DNA of 64,000 bases from Rhizobium sp. CC-YZS058 (GCF_034720595.1 NZ_JAYESJ010000001.1:2692001-2756000), one strand, 5' to 3'; positions 40,488 through 51,450 are shown, counted from the first letter of the stretch. Program-made: numbers and translations. The notes: generated by a model from the sequence alone, not told the origin.

Positions 40488-41282
40488 TTAAGCCGGCCGT
40501 GCCCGCATGCGGATGACGGCGAAGAGCGAGAAGCCCGCAAGGGCAGCGGCCAGGCCGTACCAGGTCAGCGCATATTGGAGATGGTTGTTCGGCAGGTCGA
40601 ACTGCGTGACGCCACCGATCGGCAGGCCGGAGGGATTGGGCGTCGCATCGGCATCGATGAAGAACGGCAGCACGCGCGCGGGATCCAGCCCATCGCTCTG
40701 CGCCATGACCGTCAGGTCCTTCCAGTAGAAGATGTTCTTGGCCGGATCATTGTCCGGCACCACCCAGGACGGCTTGGCGGCCAGCCGGGCGCGGGCGAGG
40801 CCGGTGATGGTGACGGGACCCTCTGGCTGGCTGCCGGGACGCGTCGCCGGCTCCTTCAGTTCGAAGGGCACGAAGCCGCGATTGACGAAGACCAACCGCC
40901 CGTCCCCGAGATCGAGCGGCGTGTAGACATAATAGCCGGTGCGGCCGTCATAGGTCGCGAAGAAATGCCGCTCGCCTGCATGGCGGAAGGTGCCGGTGGC
41001 GGTGACGGCGCGGAAATCGATGGCGCTGCCCTCCCCCTCGCCCGCGCCTTCGCCGGCATGGCTTTCGATCTCGTCCACCGAAACCGGCGGCGCCGCGCGG
41101 CGCTCGGCGATGGCGGCAATCAGCCCCTCTTTCCAGTGCAGGCGCTGCATCTGCCAGGTGCCGAGCGACAGGAGAAGGGCCAGCGCGCACAGCACGAGCA
41201 CAGCCGCCAGCACCACCCTGCCATGGCGAACGGAGCGGAGCGGATGCGCGTCGGATGAAGAGGCGATCGGCGACTCAGCCAC
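40488..41282 (-). CDS. SURF1-family cytochrome oxidase assembly protein
   Basis: A 264-residue membrane protein with the SURF1 layout: one N-terminal membrane helix (VVLAAVLVLCALALLLSLGTWQMQR, about residues 24-48), a periplasmic loop of ~180 residues and a C-terminal helix. The family signature GTWQMQRLHWKEGLI and the C-terminal NNHLQYALTWYGLAAAL are clear. SURF1 aids heme a insertion into subunit I of aa3 oxidase, which fits its place downstream of the cox genes. It overlaps the DUF983 gene by 8 bp. Confidence 0.93.
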   Translation of the reverse strand: MAESPIASSSDAHPLRSVRHGRVVLAAVLVLCALALLLSLGTWQMQRLHWKEGLIAAIAERRAAPPVSVDEIESHAGEGAGEGEGSAIDFRAVTATGTFRHAGERHFFATYDGRTGYYVYTPLDLGDGRLVFVNRGFVPFELKEPATRPGSQPEGPVTITGLARARLAAKPSWVVPDNDPAKNIFYWKDLTVMAQSDGLDPARVLPFFIDADATPNPSGLPIGGVTQFDLPNNHLQYALTWYGLAAALAGFSLFAVIRMRARPA

Positions 41283-41658
41283 GGTCGATCTCGCCTTGGC
41301 CGGCCTTGTTGCGATACTGCAGGTCGATCAAAATCCCCTTGATCATGCGCGTCAGCCCCAGGGTGACGATGGCGGCCAGCGGGGTCCAGAGCAGGAAATG
41401 GACCCAGAGCGGCGGATCGAAGCGCGCCTGCAGCCAGAGCGCACCGCCGAGCACGATGGCGCCGGCCAGAATCGCCACGAACACGACGGGGCCGTCGCCC
41501 GGCTCGGCAAAGCCATAATCGAGGCCGCACACCGTGCAGGCGGGGCGGAGCGTCATCAGCCCGTTGAAGAGGCGACCCTGGCCGCAGCGCGGGCACAGAC
41601 CCTTCATTCCCGCACGTACCGGATCGACCGGCGGATAGTGGGCGCTGTCTTCGTGCAT
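41275..41658 (-). CDS. DUF983 membrane protein
   Basis: A 127-residue protein. The N-terminal part holds a zinc-ribbon-like CxxC pair (LCPRCGQGRLF) and a second (CTVCGLDYGF), followed by two membrane segments (around 55-75 and 80-105). DUF983 genes accompany cox clusters in alphaproteobacteria, and a role in oxidase assembly is suspected but not established. The 8-bp overlap with the SURF1 gene indicates co-translation. The start at 41658 is preferred over 41676. Confidence 0.88.
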   Translation of the reverse strand: MHEDSAHYPPVDPVRAGMKGLCPRCGQGRLFNGLMTLRPACTVCGLDYGFAEPGDGPVVFVAILAGAIVLGGALWLQARFDPPLWVHFLLWTPLAAIVTLGLTRMIKGILIDLQYRNKAGQGEIDRG

Positions 41659-41719
41659 GGTCGGCCTCCCTGACACCGGGCCGCATGGCCCGATGGTGGG
41701 GCGGCCGGTGTCTCCCTGT

Positions 41720-41995
41720 CTACGCGCGCTCGATGGTCAGCTTCAAGCCGAGGGCGGCCACTATCTTCTGCGTCGTTTCGAAGCGGAGCTTGGAGCCGCT
41801 GCGCAGCGACTTGTAGAGACTTTCACGCCCCAGCCCGCTCTTCTCCGCCACCATGGCCACCCCTCTGGCCCGCGCAACGTCGGAGAGGGCTGCCAGAAAA
41901 ACATCGGAGTTCGGATCTTCGAGCGCGGCTGAAAGGTATTCCGCGGCACTCTCGTTATCGGTGATGTACGTGGCGGCATCGAAGAGCATGGCCAT
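41720..41995 (-). CDS. HigA-like addiction-module antitoxin (orphan)
   Basis: A 91-residue DNA-binding protein. The pattern AAEYLSAALEDPNSDVFLAA then VARARGVAMVAEKSGLGRES followed by YKSL matches the 'putative addiction module antidote protein' family, with a helix-turn-helix in the second half. Partners normally encode a RelE/ParE-type killer protein just upstream. Here the upstream 125 bp hold only a terminator and promoter-like sequence before coxC, and the downstream gene is DUF983. It is therefore an orphan inside the cox cluster. Whether it represses a promoter here is unknown. Confidence 0.85.
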   Translation of the reverse strand: MAMLFDAATYITDNESAAEYLSAALEDPNSDVFLAALSDVARARGVAMVAEKSGLGRESLYKSLRSGSKLRFETTQKIVAALGLKLTIERA

Positions 41996-42033
41996 GAAAG
42001 CGCCTTATCACTCTCTCGAAACAGTCGATCTCC

Positions 42034-42062
42034 ATCCTGCGACGATGCCGGCGAGAGGTCAA
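42034..42062 (-). promoter_or_regulatory. Possible promoter of the orphan antitoxin gene
   Basis: TTGACC (42062-42057) and CAGGAT (42039-42034) are spaced 17 bp on the minus strand, immediately after the coxC terminator. The -10 match is weak (3 of 6). Confidence 0.3.
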
Positions 42063-42094
42063 GAAAAAGCCCCCGCTCCGTTGGAACGAGGGCT
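42063..42094 (-). terminator. Rho-independent terminator after coxC
   Basis: A 12-bp stem (42068-42079 with 42083-42094, including G-U pairs in the transcript) and a 3-nt loop precede a T run on the minus strand. It ends the cox transcript about 30 bp beyond coxC, before the orphan antitoxin gene. Confidence 0.85.
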
Positions 42095-42120
42095 CCTTGC
42101 GAGAGGCATGAAGGGCGGGA

Positions 42121-42996
42121 TCAGCCGCCCAGCGGCGCGCCCCAGCCGCCCCAGATGTAGATGGAGAAGAACAGGAAGAGCCAGACGACGTCGACGAAGT
42201 GCCAGTACCAGGCAGCCGCTTCGAAGCCGAAGTGCTGCTGGGGCGTGAAGTCGCCGCGCAGTGCGCGGATCAGGCAGACCAGCAGGAAGATGGTGCCGAC
42301 CAGCACGTGGAAGCCATGGAAACCGGTCGCCATGAAGAAGGTGGCGCCGTAGATGGAATCCTTGAAGGCGAAGGGGGCGTGCATGTACTCGTAGGCCTGC
42401 ACGAAGGAGAAGAGAACGCCGAGCAGCACGGTGAGCGTCAGGCCGGAGATGAGGCCCTTGCGATCATTGTGAAGCAGTGCGTGATGCGCCCAGGTGACCG
42501 TGGTGCCGGAGAGCAGCAGGATGACCGTGTTGTAGAGCGGCAGGTGCCAGGGATCGAGAACCTCGATGCCCTTCGGCGGCCACTGACCGCCGGTAAACGC
42601 GGTGCGGGTTGCCTGGATCGCTTCGCCCGGGAAGAGGCTCGCATCGAAATAGGCCCAGAACCAGGCCACGAAGAACATCACCTCGGAGGCGATGAACATG
42701 ATCATGCCGTAGCGCAGATGCAGCGAGACGACGCGGGTGTGGTGGCCCTGATGCGCCTCCTGGATCGTATCCGCCCACCAGGCATACATGGTATAGAGCA
42801 CGATGGCCAAGCCGATGAACAGGATCCAGGGGTTGGCGAGGTTCATGCCGAACATCGTAAAGCTGCCGCCCGAGAGGTAGCGCATATAGGCGATGCCGCC
42901 GAAGGCCATGACGAACGCGCCGATCGAGGCGAGCAGCGGCCACGGGCTCGGATCGATAATGTGGTAGTCGTGGTTTTTCTGATGCACGTCGGCCAT
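42121..42996 (-). CDS. coxC: Cytochrome c oxidase subunit III
   Basis: A 291-residue protein with seven predicted membrane helices. Recognisable segments include HDYHIIDPSPWPLLAS at the N-terminus, the conserved Glu in a helix of FIASEVMFFVAWFWAYF, and WYWHFVDVVWLFLF near the C-terminus. It forms the aa3 oxidase with CoxA and CoxB. The ATG at 42996 is chosen; the frame is open to 43074. It is the last cox gene before a terminator and lies 130 bp after ctaG. Confidence 0.97.
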   Translation of the reverse strand: MADVHQKNHDYHIIDPSPWPLLASIGAFVMAFGGIAYMRYLSGGSFTMFGMNLANPWILFIGLAIVLYTMYAWWADTIQEAHQGHHTRVVSLHLRYGMIMFIASEVMFFVAWFWAYFDASLFPGEAIQATRTAFTGGQWPPKGIEVLDPWHLPLYNTVILLLSGTTVTWAHHALLHNDRKGLISGLTLTVLLGVLFSFVQAYEYMHAPFAFKDSIYGATFFMATGFHGFHVLVGTIFLLVCLIRALRGDFTPQQHFGFEAAAWYWHFVDVVWLFLFFSIYIWGGWGAPLGG

Positions 42997-43126
42997 GTCG
43001 AACTCCCCGAAGCCTCTCTTGCTTATCCCCGCCCGGCGGCCCGCATGCAAGACGCGTTTCCACCGGGTCCTCAATTCTCTTCTTCCGGCGGCGAACCGCC
43101 GGTCATTCGTTTCGTCCCGTCGCCCC

Positions 43127-43735
43127 CTAGAGCTTGCCCGCCTCGGGCGCGCTCGCCTTCAAGGCGGCGACGGGCTTGGACGGCTCGCGCGCATAGAAGG
43201 TGTAGGACAGCGTGATAAGGCCGATGCCCTTGGTTTCCGCTTGTTCGACGATCGCCGGATCGACGAAGAAGACCACCGGCATCTCTAGCTCTTCGCCCGG
43301 CTGCAGCGTCGTCTCGGTAAAGCAGAAACACTGCACCTTGTTGAAATAGGCGCCCGCCTGCATGGGCGTGACGTTGAAGACGGCCTGTCCGGTGGAGGGC
43401 GCCGCCGACATGTTCTTCGCCTTGAACGAGACCTGCACGGTCTCGCCGATGCGCGGCGTGATCTCGCGCGTCACCGGCTGGAACTTCCAAGGCAAACCGC
43501 TGACATTGGCGTCGAAGGTGACGCGGATGGTGCGGTCGAGGATGGTCTCGGAGGCCTGCTCGACGCGCTTGACCGTGCCGTTATAGCCCGTCACACGGCA
43601 GAACATGTCGTAGAGCGGCACGGCGGCATAGGCCATGCCGACCATGCCGACGACGAAAGCCAAGCAGGCGCCGACGATCAGCCCGTCGGAGCGACGGCGG
43701 GCCGGCGGCGTGGTTTGTGAACGTGTCTCGCTCAT
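43127..43735 (-). CDS. ctaG: Cytochrome c oxidase assembly protein (CuB insertion)
   Basis: A 202-residue Cox11-type protein: one N-terminal membrane helix ([20 protein letters not shown]), then a periplasmic Ig-like domain. Copper ligands are visible in VQCFCFTE, the conserved CFCF motif. [15 protein letters not shown] in the first part is also typical. It delivers copper to the CuB site of CoxA. It follows coxF by 16 bp and precedes coxC. Confidence 0.96.
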   Translation of the reverse strand: MSETRSQTTPPARRRSDGLIVGACLAFVVGMVGMAYAAVPLYDMFCRVTGYNGTVKRVEQASETILDRTIRVTFDANVSGLPWKFQPVTREITPRIGETVQVSFKAKNMSAAPSTGQAVFNVTPMQAGAYFNKVQCFCFTETTLQPGEELEMPVVFFVDPAIVEQAETKGIGLITLSYTFYAREPSKPVAALKASAPEAGKL

Positions 43736-43751
43736 GCTCCCTCCGCTTTCC

Positions 43752-43892
43752 TCACGGCGCCATGCCGTTGCTGAACTTGATCAGCGTCACGACGTAGAAC
43801 AGCGCCACCAGAAAGAAGAGCACGAGGCCGAGCGCGATGTTGCGGCCGCGCCGCGCACGCTTCTGTGCGTCGGTGAGCTTGACGACATCCAT
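43752..43892 (-). CDS. coxF: CoxF-like small membrane protein
   Basis: A 46-residue protein with one membrane helix ([20 protein letters not shown]) and a basic N-terminus (QKRARRGRN). Its place between ctaB and ctaG, and the ctaB-coxF stop-start overlap of one base (TGATG), match the coxF position in rhizobial cox operons. Its role in oxidase assembly is not defined. The small size and hydrophobic stretch suggest an accessory subunit or assembly aid. Confidence 0.88.
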   Translation of the reverse strand: MDVVKLTDAQKRARRGRNIALGLVLFFLVALFYVVTLIKFSNGMAP

Positions 43893-44845
43893 CACGCAGC
43901 TCCTGCATAATGCGCGATCAGCAGGCCTGCGCCGCGATCGATCATCAGGGCGGAGAAGATGGCGAAGAGGTAGAGGATGGAATAGGCGAACAGCTTCTTG
44001 GCCGGCACCATGGCCTGGTCGTCCTCGGCCATGCGGTAGACCAGCAGCGAATACCAGACGAAGATCGCGCCGAGCAGCAGCGCGACCGCGCCATAGACCG
44101 GGCTGGCAAAGCCGAGCAGCGTCGGACAGAGGCCGATCAGCGCCGTCAGAACCGCATAGATGACGATTTGCACCTTGGTGGTGGGGATGCCATGCACGTT
44201 CGGGAGCATCGGCACCCCGACCGCGCCATATTCCTTCATCTTGAACAGCGCCAGCGCCCAGAAATGCGCGGGCGTCCAGAGGAAGGTGATGAGGAAGAGC
44301 ACGATGCTTTCGACCGACACGCCACCGGTCACGGCAGCCCAGCCGATCATCGGCGGAAAGGCGCCGGCGGCGCCGCCGATGACGATATTCTGCGGCGTCG
44401 AGCGCTTCAGCCACATGGTGTAGATGACGGCGTAGAAGAAGATGGTGAAGGCGAGCAGGCCCGCCGACAGCCAGTTGACGACGAGACCGAGGATGGCGAC
44501 CGAAAAGGCCGAAAGCGTCAGGCCGAAGCCGAGTGCTTCGCGCGGCACGATCCGGCCGGCCGGAATGGGGCGGCTCGCCGTACGGCGCATCAGCGCGTCG
44601 ATATCGGCATCATACCACATATTCAGCGCGCCGGACGCGCCGGCGCCGACCGCGATGCAGAGGATGGCGACGAAGCCGATGACCGGATTGATGCTGCCCG
44701 GCGCCATGACCATGCCGGCCACGGCGGTGAAGACCACGAGCGACATGACGCGAGGCTTGAGCAGCGCGAAGAAATCGCGCGCCGTCGCTTCCGACAGGCG
44801 CACAGCGCCGTCTTCGAGCGGGGCGGAGGTGTCGAGCACGGTCAT
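43892..44845 (-). CDS. ctaB: Protoheme IX farnesyltransferase (heme O synthase)
   Basis: A 317-residue polytopic membrane protein of the UbiA prenyltransferase family. The first Asp-rich motif is in [16 protein letters not shown] and the second loop carries [10 protein letters not shown]. It converts protoheme to heme O, the precursor of heme A for the oxidase. It sits between coxA (163 bp upstream, with a hairpin) and coxF, which overlaps its stop codon. Confidence 0.96.
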   Translation of the reverse strand: MTVLDTSAPLEDGAVRLSEATARDFFALLKPRVMSLVVFTAVAGMVMAPGSINPVIGFVAILCIAVGAGASGALNMWYDADIDALMRRTASRPIPAGRIVPREALGFGLTLSAFSVAILGLVVNWLSAGLLAFTIFFYAVIYTMWLKRSTPQNIVIGGAAGAFPPMIGWAAVTGGVSVESIVLFLITFLWTPAHFWALALFKMKEYGAVGVPMLPNVHGIPTTKVQIVIYAVLTALIGLCPTLLGFASPVYGAVALLLGAIFVWYSLLVYRMAEDDQAMVPAKKLFAYSILYLFAIFSALMIDRGAGLLIAHYAGAA

Positions 44846-44926
44846 GGACAGTCCTTCATCTGGCAGGCCTCGGAGTCCGCTGCCCTGGCCCTCCCCGCCG
44901 GGATACGGGGTCGGCTGTGTTTGAAC

Positions 44927-44954
44927 GGCCGGCCTCTCGCGAGAGAGACCGGCC
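44927..44954 (-). other. Hairpin between coxA and ctaB
   Basis: Twelve-base arms (44927-44938 and 44943-44954, one mismatch) around a GCGA loop lie 53 bp after coxA and ahead of ctaB. No T run follows on the minus strand, so it is more likely a transcript-stabilising or processing hairpin than a full terminator. The rest of the ~160-bp gap holds no gene. Confidence 0.5.
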
Positions 44955-45007
44955 CGATGTGAACCGCCGGTTCAAGGCAACGGGCAATAAGGCCCGCACG
45001 CCTTTCC

Positions 45008-46723
<1,716 letters not shown>

Positions 46724-46734
46724 CTAGACTCTCT

Positions 46735-47634
46735 TTACTCGGCGGCGTTGGCGGCGACCTTGACGGTCTCGCCCCGCTCCACGGACGCCATCAGCGCCTT
46801 GTTGGCCGCGCCGATATTGGTGGCGGCAGCCGAAATCCAGCTGTCATATTGCTGCTGGCTGACGACGCGAACCGCGATCGGCATGAAGGCATGGTCCTTG
46901 CCGCAGAGCTCGGAACACTGGCCGTAGAACAGGCCCTCGCGCTCGGCGCGGAACCAGGTCTCGTTGAGGCGCCCGGGGACCGCGTCGATCTTCACGCCGA
47001 AGGACGGCATGGCGAAGGCATGGATCACGTCGGCGGCGGTCACGAGCATGCGCACGGTCTTGCCGACGGGAACGACGACTTCGTTGTCGACGGCGAGCAG
47101 GCGCGGATAGGCGCCCTTGTCTTCCTTGCCGAGACCGGCACGGTCCTCGTCCTTCAGGAGCAGGCTGTCGAAGGTGACCGGCGTTTCGCCGACTTCATAT
47201 TCGTAGGACCAGTACCACTGGTTGCCGATCGCCTTGACGGTCAGGTCCGGCGCATCCGGCGGCGTCAGCTGCTTGGTCAGAAGCGCGAAGGACGGGAAGG
47301 CCAGGAACAGAAGGATCAGAACCGGGCCGAGCGACCAGGCGATCTCCAGGATATGATTGTGGCTGGTGCGCGACGGCGTCGGATTGGCCGATTCGCGGAA
47401 GCGCATGACGACGATCACCAGAAGCGCCAGCACGAACAGCGTGATGGGGACGATGAACCAGAGCGTATAATGCTCGAACCAGGTCACCTCTTCCATGATG
47501 CCCGTGGCGGCCGGCTGCAGATTGGTCTGCCAGGGTGCCGGCTGGTCGGCAAGCGCCGCCGTTGCCGACATCAAGCCTGCCAAGGACGCCAATCCGGCAC
47601 GCATGCCGGCAAAACCCATCTTTCTCACGATCAT
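46735..47634 (-). CDS. coxB: Cytochrome c oxidase subunit II
   Basis: A 299-residue protein: signal peptide, two membrane helices (about 62-85 and 105-128) and a periplasmic cupredoxin domain. The CuA motif is QCSELCGKDHAFMP (Cys-x3-Cys-x3-His-x2-Met), with a further His in ADVIHAFAMPSFG. It accepts electrons from cytochrome c. The ATG at 47634 is chosen; the open frame upstream to 47757 lacks homology. It opens the cox operon. Confidence 0.97.
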   Translation of the reverse strand: MIVRKMGFAGMRAGLASLAGLMSATAALADQPAPWQTNLQPAATGIMEEVTWFEHYTLWFIVPITLFVLALLVIVVMRFRESANPTPSRTSHNHILEIAWSLGPVLILLFLAFPSFALLTKQLTPPDAPDLTVKAIGNQWYWSYEYEVGETPVTFDSLLLKDEDRAGLGKEDKGAYPRLLAVDNEVVVPVGKTVRMLVTAADVIHAFAMPSFGVKIDAVPGRLNETWFRAEREGLFYGQCSELCGKDHAFMPIAVRVVSQQQYDSWISAAATNIGAANKALMASVERGETVKVAANAAE

Positions 47635-48266
47635 CAGTCTCCCCATTCGCCTCCCCAAGCGGCCGGCGCCAGCGGACGGCCCGCCTGCATACATCCTTGA
47701 ACCGCGGCCCGGTTCAAGGAAATAGGCAGTCTGGTGGGAGGCCTCCCGCCGCCGCACCGTCGAGCACGAACAGGACAGGCCGCGCCGATGCGCGACTCCG
47801 CCTCCCCGCCAAGCGCTTCAAACCACAGTTTGCAAGGGCTCGCAACCTCTCTCCACCCGGCGGCGACGCGCGGGGAAAGCCCCGCACCCGCCCGGAAGCG
47901 CCCTCCCCCCGCCTCCGGCCCTGAACGCAAGGGAAAGAGGGGCGTGACGAAGGCGCCAAAGGCGAAGAATTTCAATGTGGAGAATGCCACATCTTCGCGC
48001 GCCGATCCATCTTTGAGAACGCGCCGCCCATGCGGCATTCGCGCGCGGGCCGCATTTTGGCCACACGCGGCTTTCATGTCGCAAGGCAGGCCGGCTGCGG
48101 CCGACGCTGAACAGCCGCCGATCCGGCCGACATGGTCGAGGACAAGCGTCTCGACCGGTCGGCGGCGGCTTCGGGCCGGACAGCGGCGGGTCTCCTGTCC
48201 GGGGCTTTCCATTTTGGTGCCGGCCCTTCAAGAATAGCCGGACTGATTCGTACCTTCGAGGTTTCT
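47635..48266. other. Gene-free divergent spacer between coxB and ialB
   Basis: A 632-bp GC-rich spacer carrying the promoters of the cox operon (minus) and ialB (plus). Open frames here show no family resemblance and are shadows. I could not identify a specific regulator site. Confidence 0.5.
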
Positions 48267-48812
48267 ATGGGCCTGTCCCTTCCGTTCCGACTGCCGGTTT
48301 CCCTCCTTTCGGCCCTGGCGCTCGGCTCTGTCCTGGCAGCAATGCCGCAGGCGGCAGGCGCACAGCAGACGCAGCCCGCCGCGCCGGGCACGGTCAAGTC
48401 CAACCATGGCGCCTGGTCGATCGTCTGCGACCAGCCGGCCGGCGCCAGCGCCGAACAATGCGCCCTGATGCAGAACGTCATTGCCGAGGATCGCCCCGAA
48501 CTCGGGCTCTCGGTGGTGGTCCTGAAGACCGCCGACCGCAAGGCGAAGATCCTGCGCGTGCTCGCCCCGCTCGGCGTCCTGCTGCCGAACGGGCTGGGCC
48601 TCAATGTCGACGGAAAGGATATCGGCCGCGCCTATTTCGTCCGCTGCTTCTCCGACGGATGCTATGCCGAGGTGGTGCTGGAAGACGAACTGCTGAAGAC
48701 CTTCCGCTCCGGCGCCAAGGCCACTTTCATCGTCTTCCAATCTCCCGAAGAAGGCATCGGCATCCCGGTCGAGCTCAAGGGCTTCGGCGAAGGCTATGAC
48801 GCCCTGCCGTAA
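48267..48812 (+). CDS. Invasion-associated locus B (IalB) family protein
   Basis: A 181-residue periplasmic protein. The signal peptide (hydrophobic stretch ending AAGA) is followed by an IalB domain with HGAWSIVCD, CALMQNV and FVRCFSDGCYAEV; four Cys probably form two disulfides. IalB proteins were named from Bartonella but occur widely in Rhizobiales without a set function. The ATG at 48267 directly precedes the signal peptide. Confidence 0.92.
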   Translation: MGLSLPFRLPVSLLSALALGSVLAAMPQAAGAQQTQPAAPGTVKSNHGAWSIVCDQPAGASAEQCALMQNVIAEDRPELGLSVVVLKTADRKAKILRVLAPLGVLLPNGLGLNVDGKDIGRAYFVRCFSDGCYAEVVLEDELLKTFRSGAKATFIVFQSPEEGIGIPVELKGFGEGYDALP

Positions 48813-48862
48813 GGTTGCGTGGCGTCGTGAGAGTTGTGTTCGGCCGGCTGGGCCGCAGGCAG

Positions 48863-49399
48863 TCACGCCCGGAGAAGACCGAAAGAGGCGACCGGACGCT
48901 TCAGCAGGTAGCGTGAGGCCAGCCCGACTTCCCGGTTCGGATCGCCGGCGAAGCGAAACAGAAATTCGCTGATCTGGCGCTTGCTGGGAGACCGGCGGAG
49001 CAGCAGGAACAGAATTCCCTTGCTCACGGCCTGTCGGACGCCTTCGGCAAGGTCAGGGCGTGTCAGTGCCAGTCGATCAAGCTCTTCAAGGATCTGGAGC
49101 TCGTCCGCTTTCAGTCGCGACTCGCTCTCGAGGCCTCGATCAAAAGCGTCTGCGGCGGCCGGATCCGCGACTGCATCGGCAAAGGCAGCAAGGAAGCGCT
49201 GCGTGTTCGCCGGCAAGGCCGGATCGGAGATGACCTGCTCCATTCTCATCAGGTGGTCGACCAACGCCTGTTCCGCGATACGCAGACCGTGCAGCCTTGT
49301 TTTCAACCATTGCCGGACGACCAAAAGCACTCCGGCGCAAAAGCAGAAAGCAGCGGCCGCGTCGAGCGGATCAAGACTCGTCAGACCTATCCCGTCCAT
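48863..49399 (-). CDS. Membrane-anchored protein of unknown function
   Basis: A 178-residue protein. One hydrophobic segment at residues 10-28 (DAAAAFCFCAGVLLVV) is followed by a helical soluble part rich in Leu, Ala, Glu and Arg, with LKADELQILEELDRLAL near the centre and a weakly hydrophobic stretch KGILFLLLRR. I do not recognise a family. Its start overlaps the end of the neighbouring small membrane gene by 29 bp, so the two are probably one unit. Codon usage looks like its neighbours. Confidence 0.65.
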   Translation of the reverse strand: MDGIGLTSLDPLDAAAAFCFCAGVLLVVRQWLKTRLHGLRIAEQALVDHLMRMEQVISDPALPANTQRFLAAFADAVADPAAADAFDRGLESESRLKADELQILEELDRLALTRPDLAEGVRQAVSKGILFLLLRRSPSKRQISEFLFRFAGDPNREVGLASRYLLKRPVASFGLLRA

Positions 49400-49673
49400 G
49401 TCTGTCTCTCCGCGCAATGGCAGCGGCAGCCTTGCGCCGCACAACCAACCCCTGGTCTGCTTCGATCCTGCGAATATCCAACTGCTTCATCCGGTACTGA
49501 AAATAATAGTCGATGCACTCGCTTGCCAAGTAGAGAATGCTGAAAAAGCCGGGAGCAAAGATGGCAAGCGTATCGATCACCCCTCTGCGGATGAGCAGGA
49601 AGACGGTGAGCAGCAGGGCGAGTGCGAGGAAGAGCTCGCGCCTGTAACCCTTGAAGAGCTTGAGAATTGCCAT
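49371..49673 (-). CDS. Small double-membrane-helix protein of unknown function
   Basis: A 100-residue protein with two hydrophobic segments (LFLALALLLTVFLLIRRG and IFAPGFFSILYLASECIDYY) and a basic C-terminal tail (VRRKAAAAIARRDRHGRDR). It is upstream of and overlaps the 178-residue gene by 29 bp, which suggests co-translation and a physical partnership. The ATG at 49673 is chosen; the one at 49694 is an alternative. No family recognised. Confidence 0.6.
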   Translation of the reverse strand: MAILKLFKGYRRELFLALALLLTVFLLIRRGVIDTLAIFAPGFFSILYLASECIDYYFQYRMKQLDIRRIEADQGLVVRRKAAAAIARRDRHGRDRSDES

Positions 49674-49875
49674 GCCAAGAAGGTCGAGGGTCACAGCCGG
49701 GTGTCCACGAATGAGTGCCAGCCGCTTTATTCACGAATTCTAAAACGATTGCGAGCGCACGACGGCGATTTGCAGCGTTTCTTCCCGATTGCCCCTCGCA
49801 TTTATGCCCGGCGCCTTGCCCCCTCCCCGCGCCGCGCATACATAGCGGGGACCTTTTTGAAGCGGAGAGCGCGCC

Positions 49876-51291
49876 ATGACGACCGAGCTGATCACCCTGT
49901 TTGATGGCGACGAGGCTCAGGTGCGGCGGGTGCTGGAGGCGACGCTGGCCGGGGCGGATGACGGGGAGCTCTTCATCGAGCACAGCCAGTCCGAACAGCT
50001 CGCCTTCGACAATGGTCGCCTGAAGGGCGGCAGCTTCAACACCGATCAGGGTTTCGGCCTGCGCGCGGTCGCGGGCGAGGCGGTCGGCTATGCGCATTCG
50101 GGCGAGCTTTCGCTGGCGGCCCTTTCGCGCGCCTCCGATGCTGTCCAGGCCGTCACCCGCGGCCATTCCGGCACCTATGCCGCGGCGCCCCAGAAAACCA
50201 ACCACCGTCTCTACGGCGACGAGAACCCGATCGGCGAGCCGAGCTTCGAGGCAAAGGTGGCACTGCTTTCCGAGATCGACGCCTATCTGCGCGCCAAGGA
50301 TCCGAAGGTCCGCCAGGTGACGGTTTCCATCGCCGCCAGCTGGCAGGTGGTGGATATTCTGCGCGCCGATGGCGAGCATATGCACGATGTTCGCCCGATG
50401 ACGCGGATCAACATCTCGGTCGTGGCCGGCCAGGGCGACCGCCAGGAGGCGGGCTCCTACGGCATTGGCGGGCGGCGCGGCTTTGGCGATCTCATCACGG
50501 CGCAGAGCTGGAAGCACGGCGCCGACGAGGCGCTGCGCCAGGCGCTCGTCAACCTCGAGGCGATCGACACGCCGGCCGGCACGATGGATGTGGTGCTCTC
50601 CTCCGGCTGGCCGGGCGTGATGCTGCATGAGGCGGTCGGCCATGGGCTGGAAGGCGATTTCAACCGCAAGAAGACTTCGGCCTTTGCCGGACTGATCGGC
50701 GAGCAGGTGGCCGCCAAGGGCGTGACCGTGGTCGACGACGGCACGATCGGCGAGCGGCGCGGATCGCTGACGATCGACGACGAAGGCACGCCGTCCGCCT
50801 ACAACGTGCTGATCGAGGACGGCAAGCTGGTCGGCTATATGCAGGACCGCCAGAACGCCCGGCTGATGGGCATGCGCGCGACCGGCAACGGAAGGCGTGA
50901 ATCCTATGCCCATGTGCCGATGCCGCGCATGACCAACACCTATATGCTCGGCGGCGACAAGACGCCGGAGGAGATCCTCTCCTCCGTCAAGAAGGGTATC
51001 TATGCGGTCTCCTTCGGCGGCGGCCAGGTGGATATCACCTCCGGCAAGTTCGTGTTCGGCTGCACCGAGGCCTATCTGATCGAGAACGGCAGGATCGGCG
51101 CGCCGGTGAAGGGCGCCATGCTGATCGGCAACGGGCCGGATGCGATGAAGCGCATCACCATGATCGGCAACGACATGGCGCTCGACACCGGCATCGGCAA
51201 TTGCGGCAAGGGCGGCCAATGGGTGCCGGTCGGCGTCGGCCAGCCGCATCTGCGCATGAACGACATGACGGTGGGCGGCACGCAGGCTTGA
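49876..51291 (+). CDS. tldD: Metalloprotease TldD
   Basis: A 471-residue TldD subunit that, with TldE, forms a peptidase processing modified peptides and degrading unfolded short peptides. The zinc-type motif HExxxH is in MLHEAVGHGLEGDF near residue 255, and KKTSAFAGLIGE and GGGQVDITSGKFVFG are family signatures. Length is normal. A tldE partner is not in this window. It is preceded by a GGAGAGCGCGCC leader. Confidence 0.96.
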   Translation: MTTELITLFDGDEAQVRRVLEATLAGADDGELFIEHSQSEQLAFDNGRLKGGSFNTDQGFGLRAVAGEAVGYAHSGELSLAALSRASDAVQAVTRGHSGTYAAAPQKTNHRLYGDENPIGEPSFEAKVALLSEIDAYLRAKDPKVRQVTVSIAASWQVVDILRADGEHMHDVRPMTRINISVVAGQGDRQEAGSYGIGGRRGFGDLITAQSWKHGADEALRQALVNLEAIDTPAGTMDVVLSSGWPGVMLHEAVGHGLEGDFNRKKTSAFAGLIGEQVAAKGVTVVDDGTIGERRGSLTIDDEGTPSAYNVLIEDGKLVGYMQDRQNARLMGMRATGNGRRESYAHVPMPRMTNTYMLGGDKTPEEILSSVKKGIYAVSFGGGQVDITSGKFVFGCTEAYLIENGRIGAPVKGAMLIGNGPDAMKRITMIGNDMALDTGIGNCGKGGQWVPVGVGQPHLRMNDMTVGGTQA

Positions 51292-51368
51292 GCCCTGCTG
51301 CCGGCCTCGCCGCATCCTCCTACGCCGCGATGAACAGGCGCGCGTCCCCGTTGATGCATCCTCTTCTG

Positions 51369-51393
51369 GAACTTCTCCCTGTCTAGTTAGTTA
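51369..51393 (+). promoter_or_regulatory. EcfG-like promoter candidate upstream of the small peptide gene
   Basis: GGAAC (51369-51373), 16 bases, then AGTT (51390-51393), one base off CGTT. It lies 58 bp before the small peptide gene. A 7-bp palindrome (GAACCAA/TTGGTTC, 51403-51420) lies between it and the start codon. Confidence 0.4.
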
Positions 51394-51450
51394 GCGATGG
51401 CGAACCAAATACTTGGTTCCATCACGACAGGTCACATCAGGGAGAGTTTC

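Noticed and set aside
49387..51315. A 642-codon open frame antisense to tldD
   Set aside because: TldD is well supported on the + strand; the antisense frame lacks any motif.
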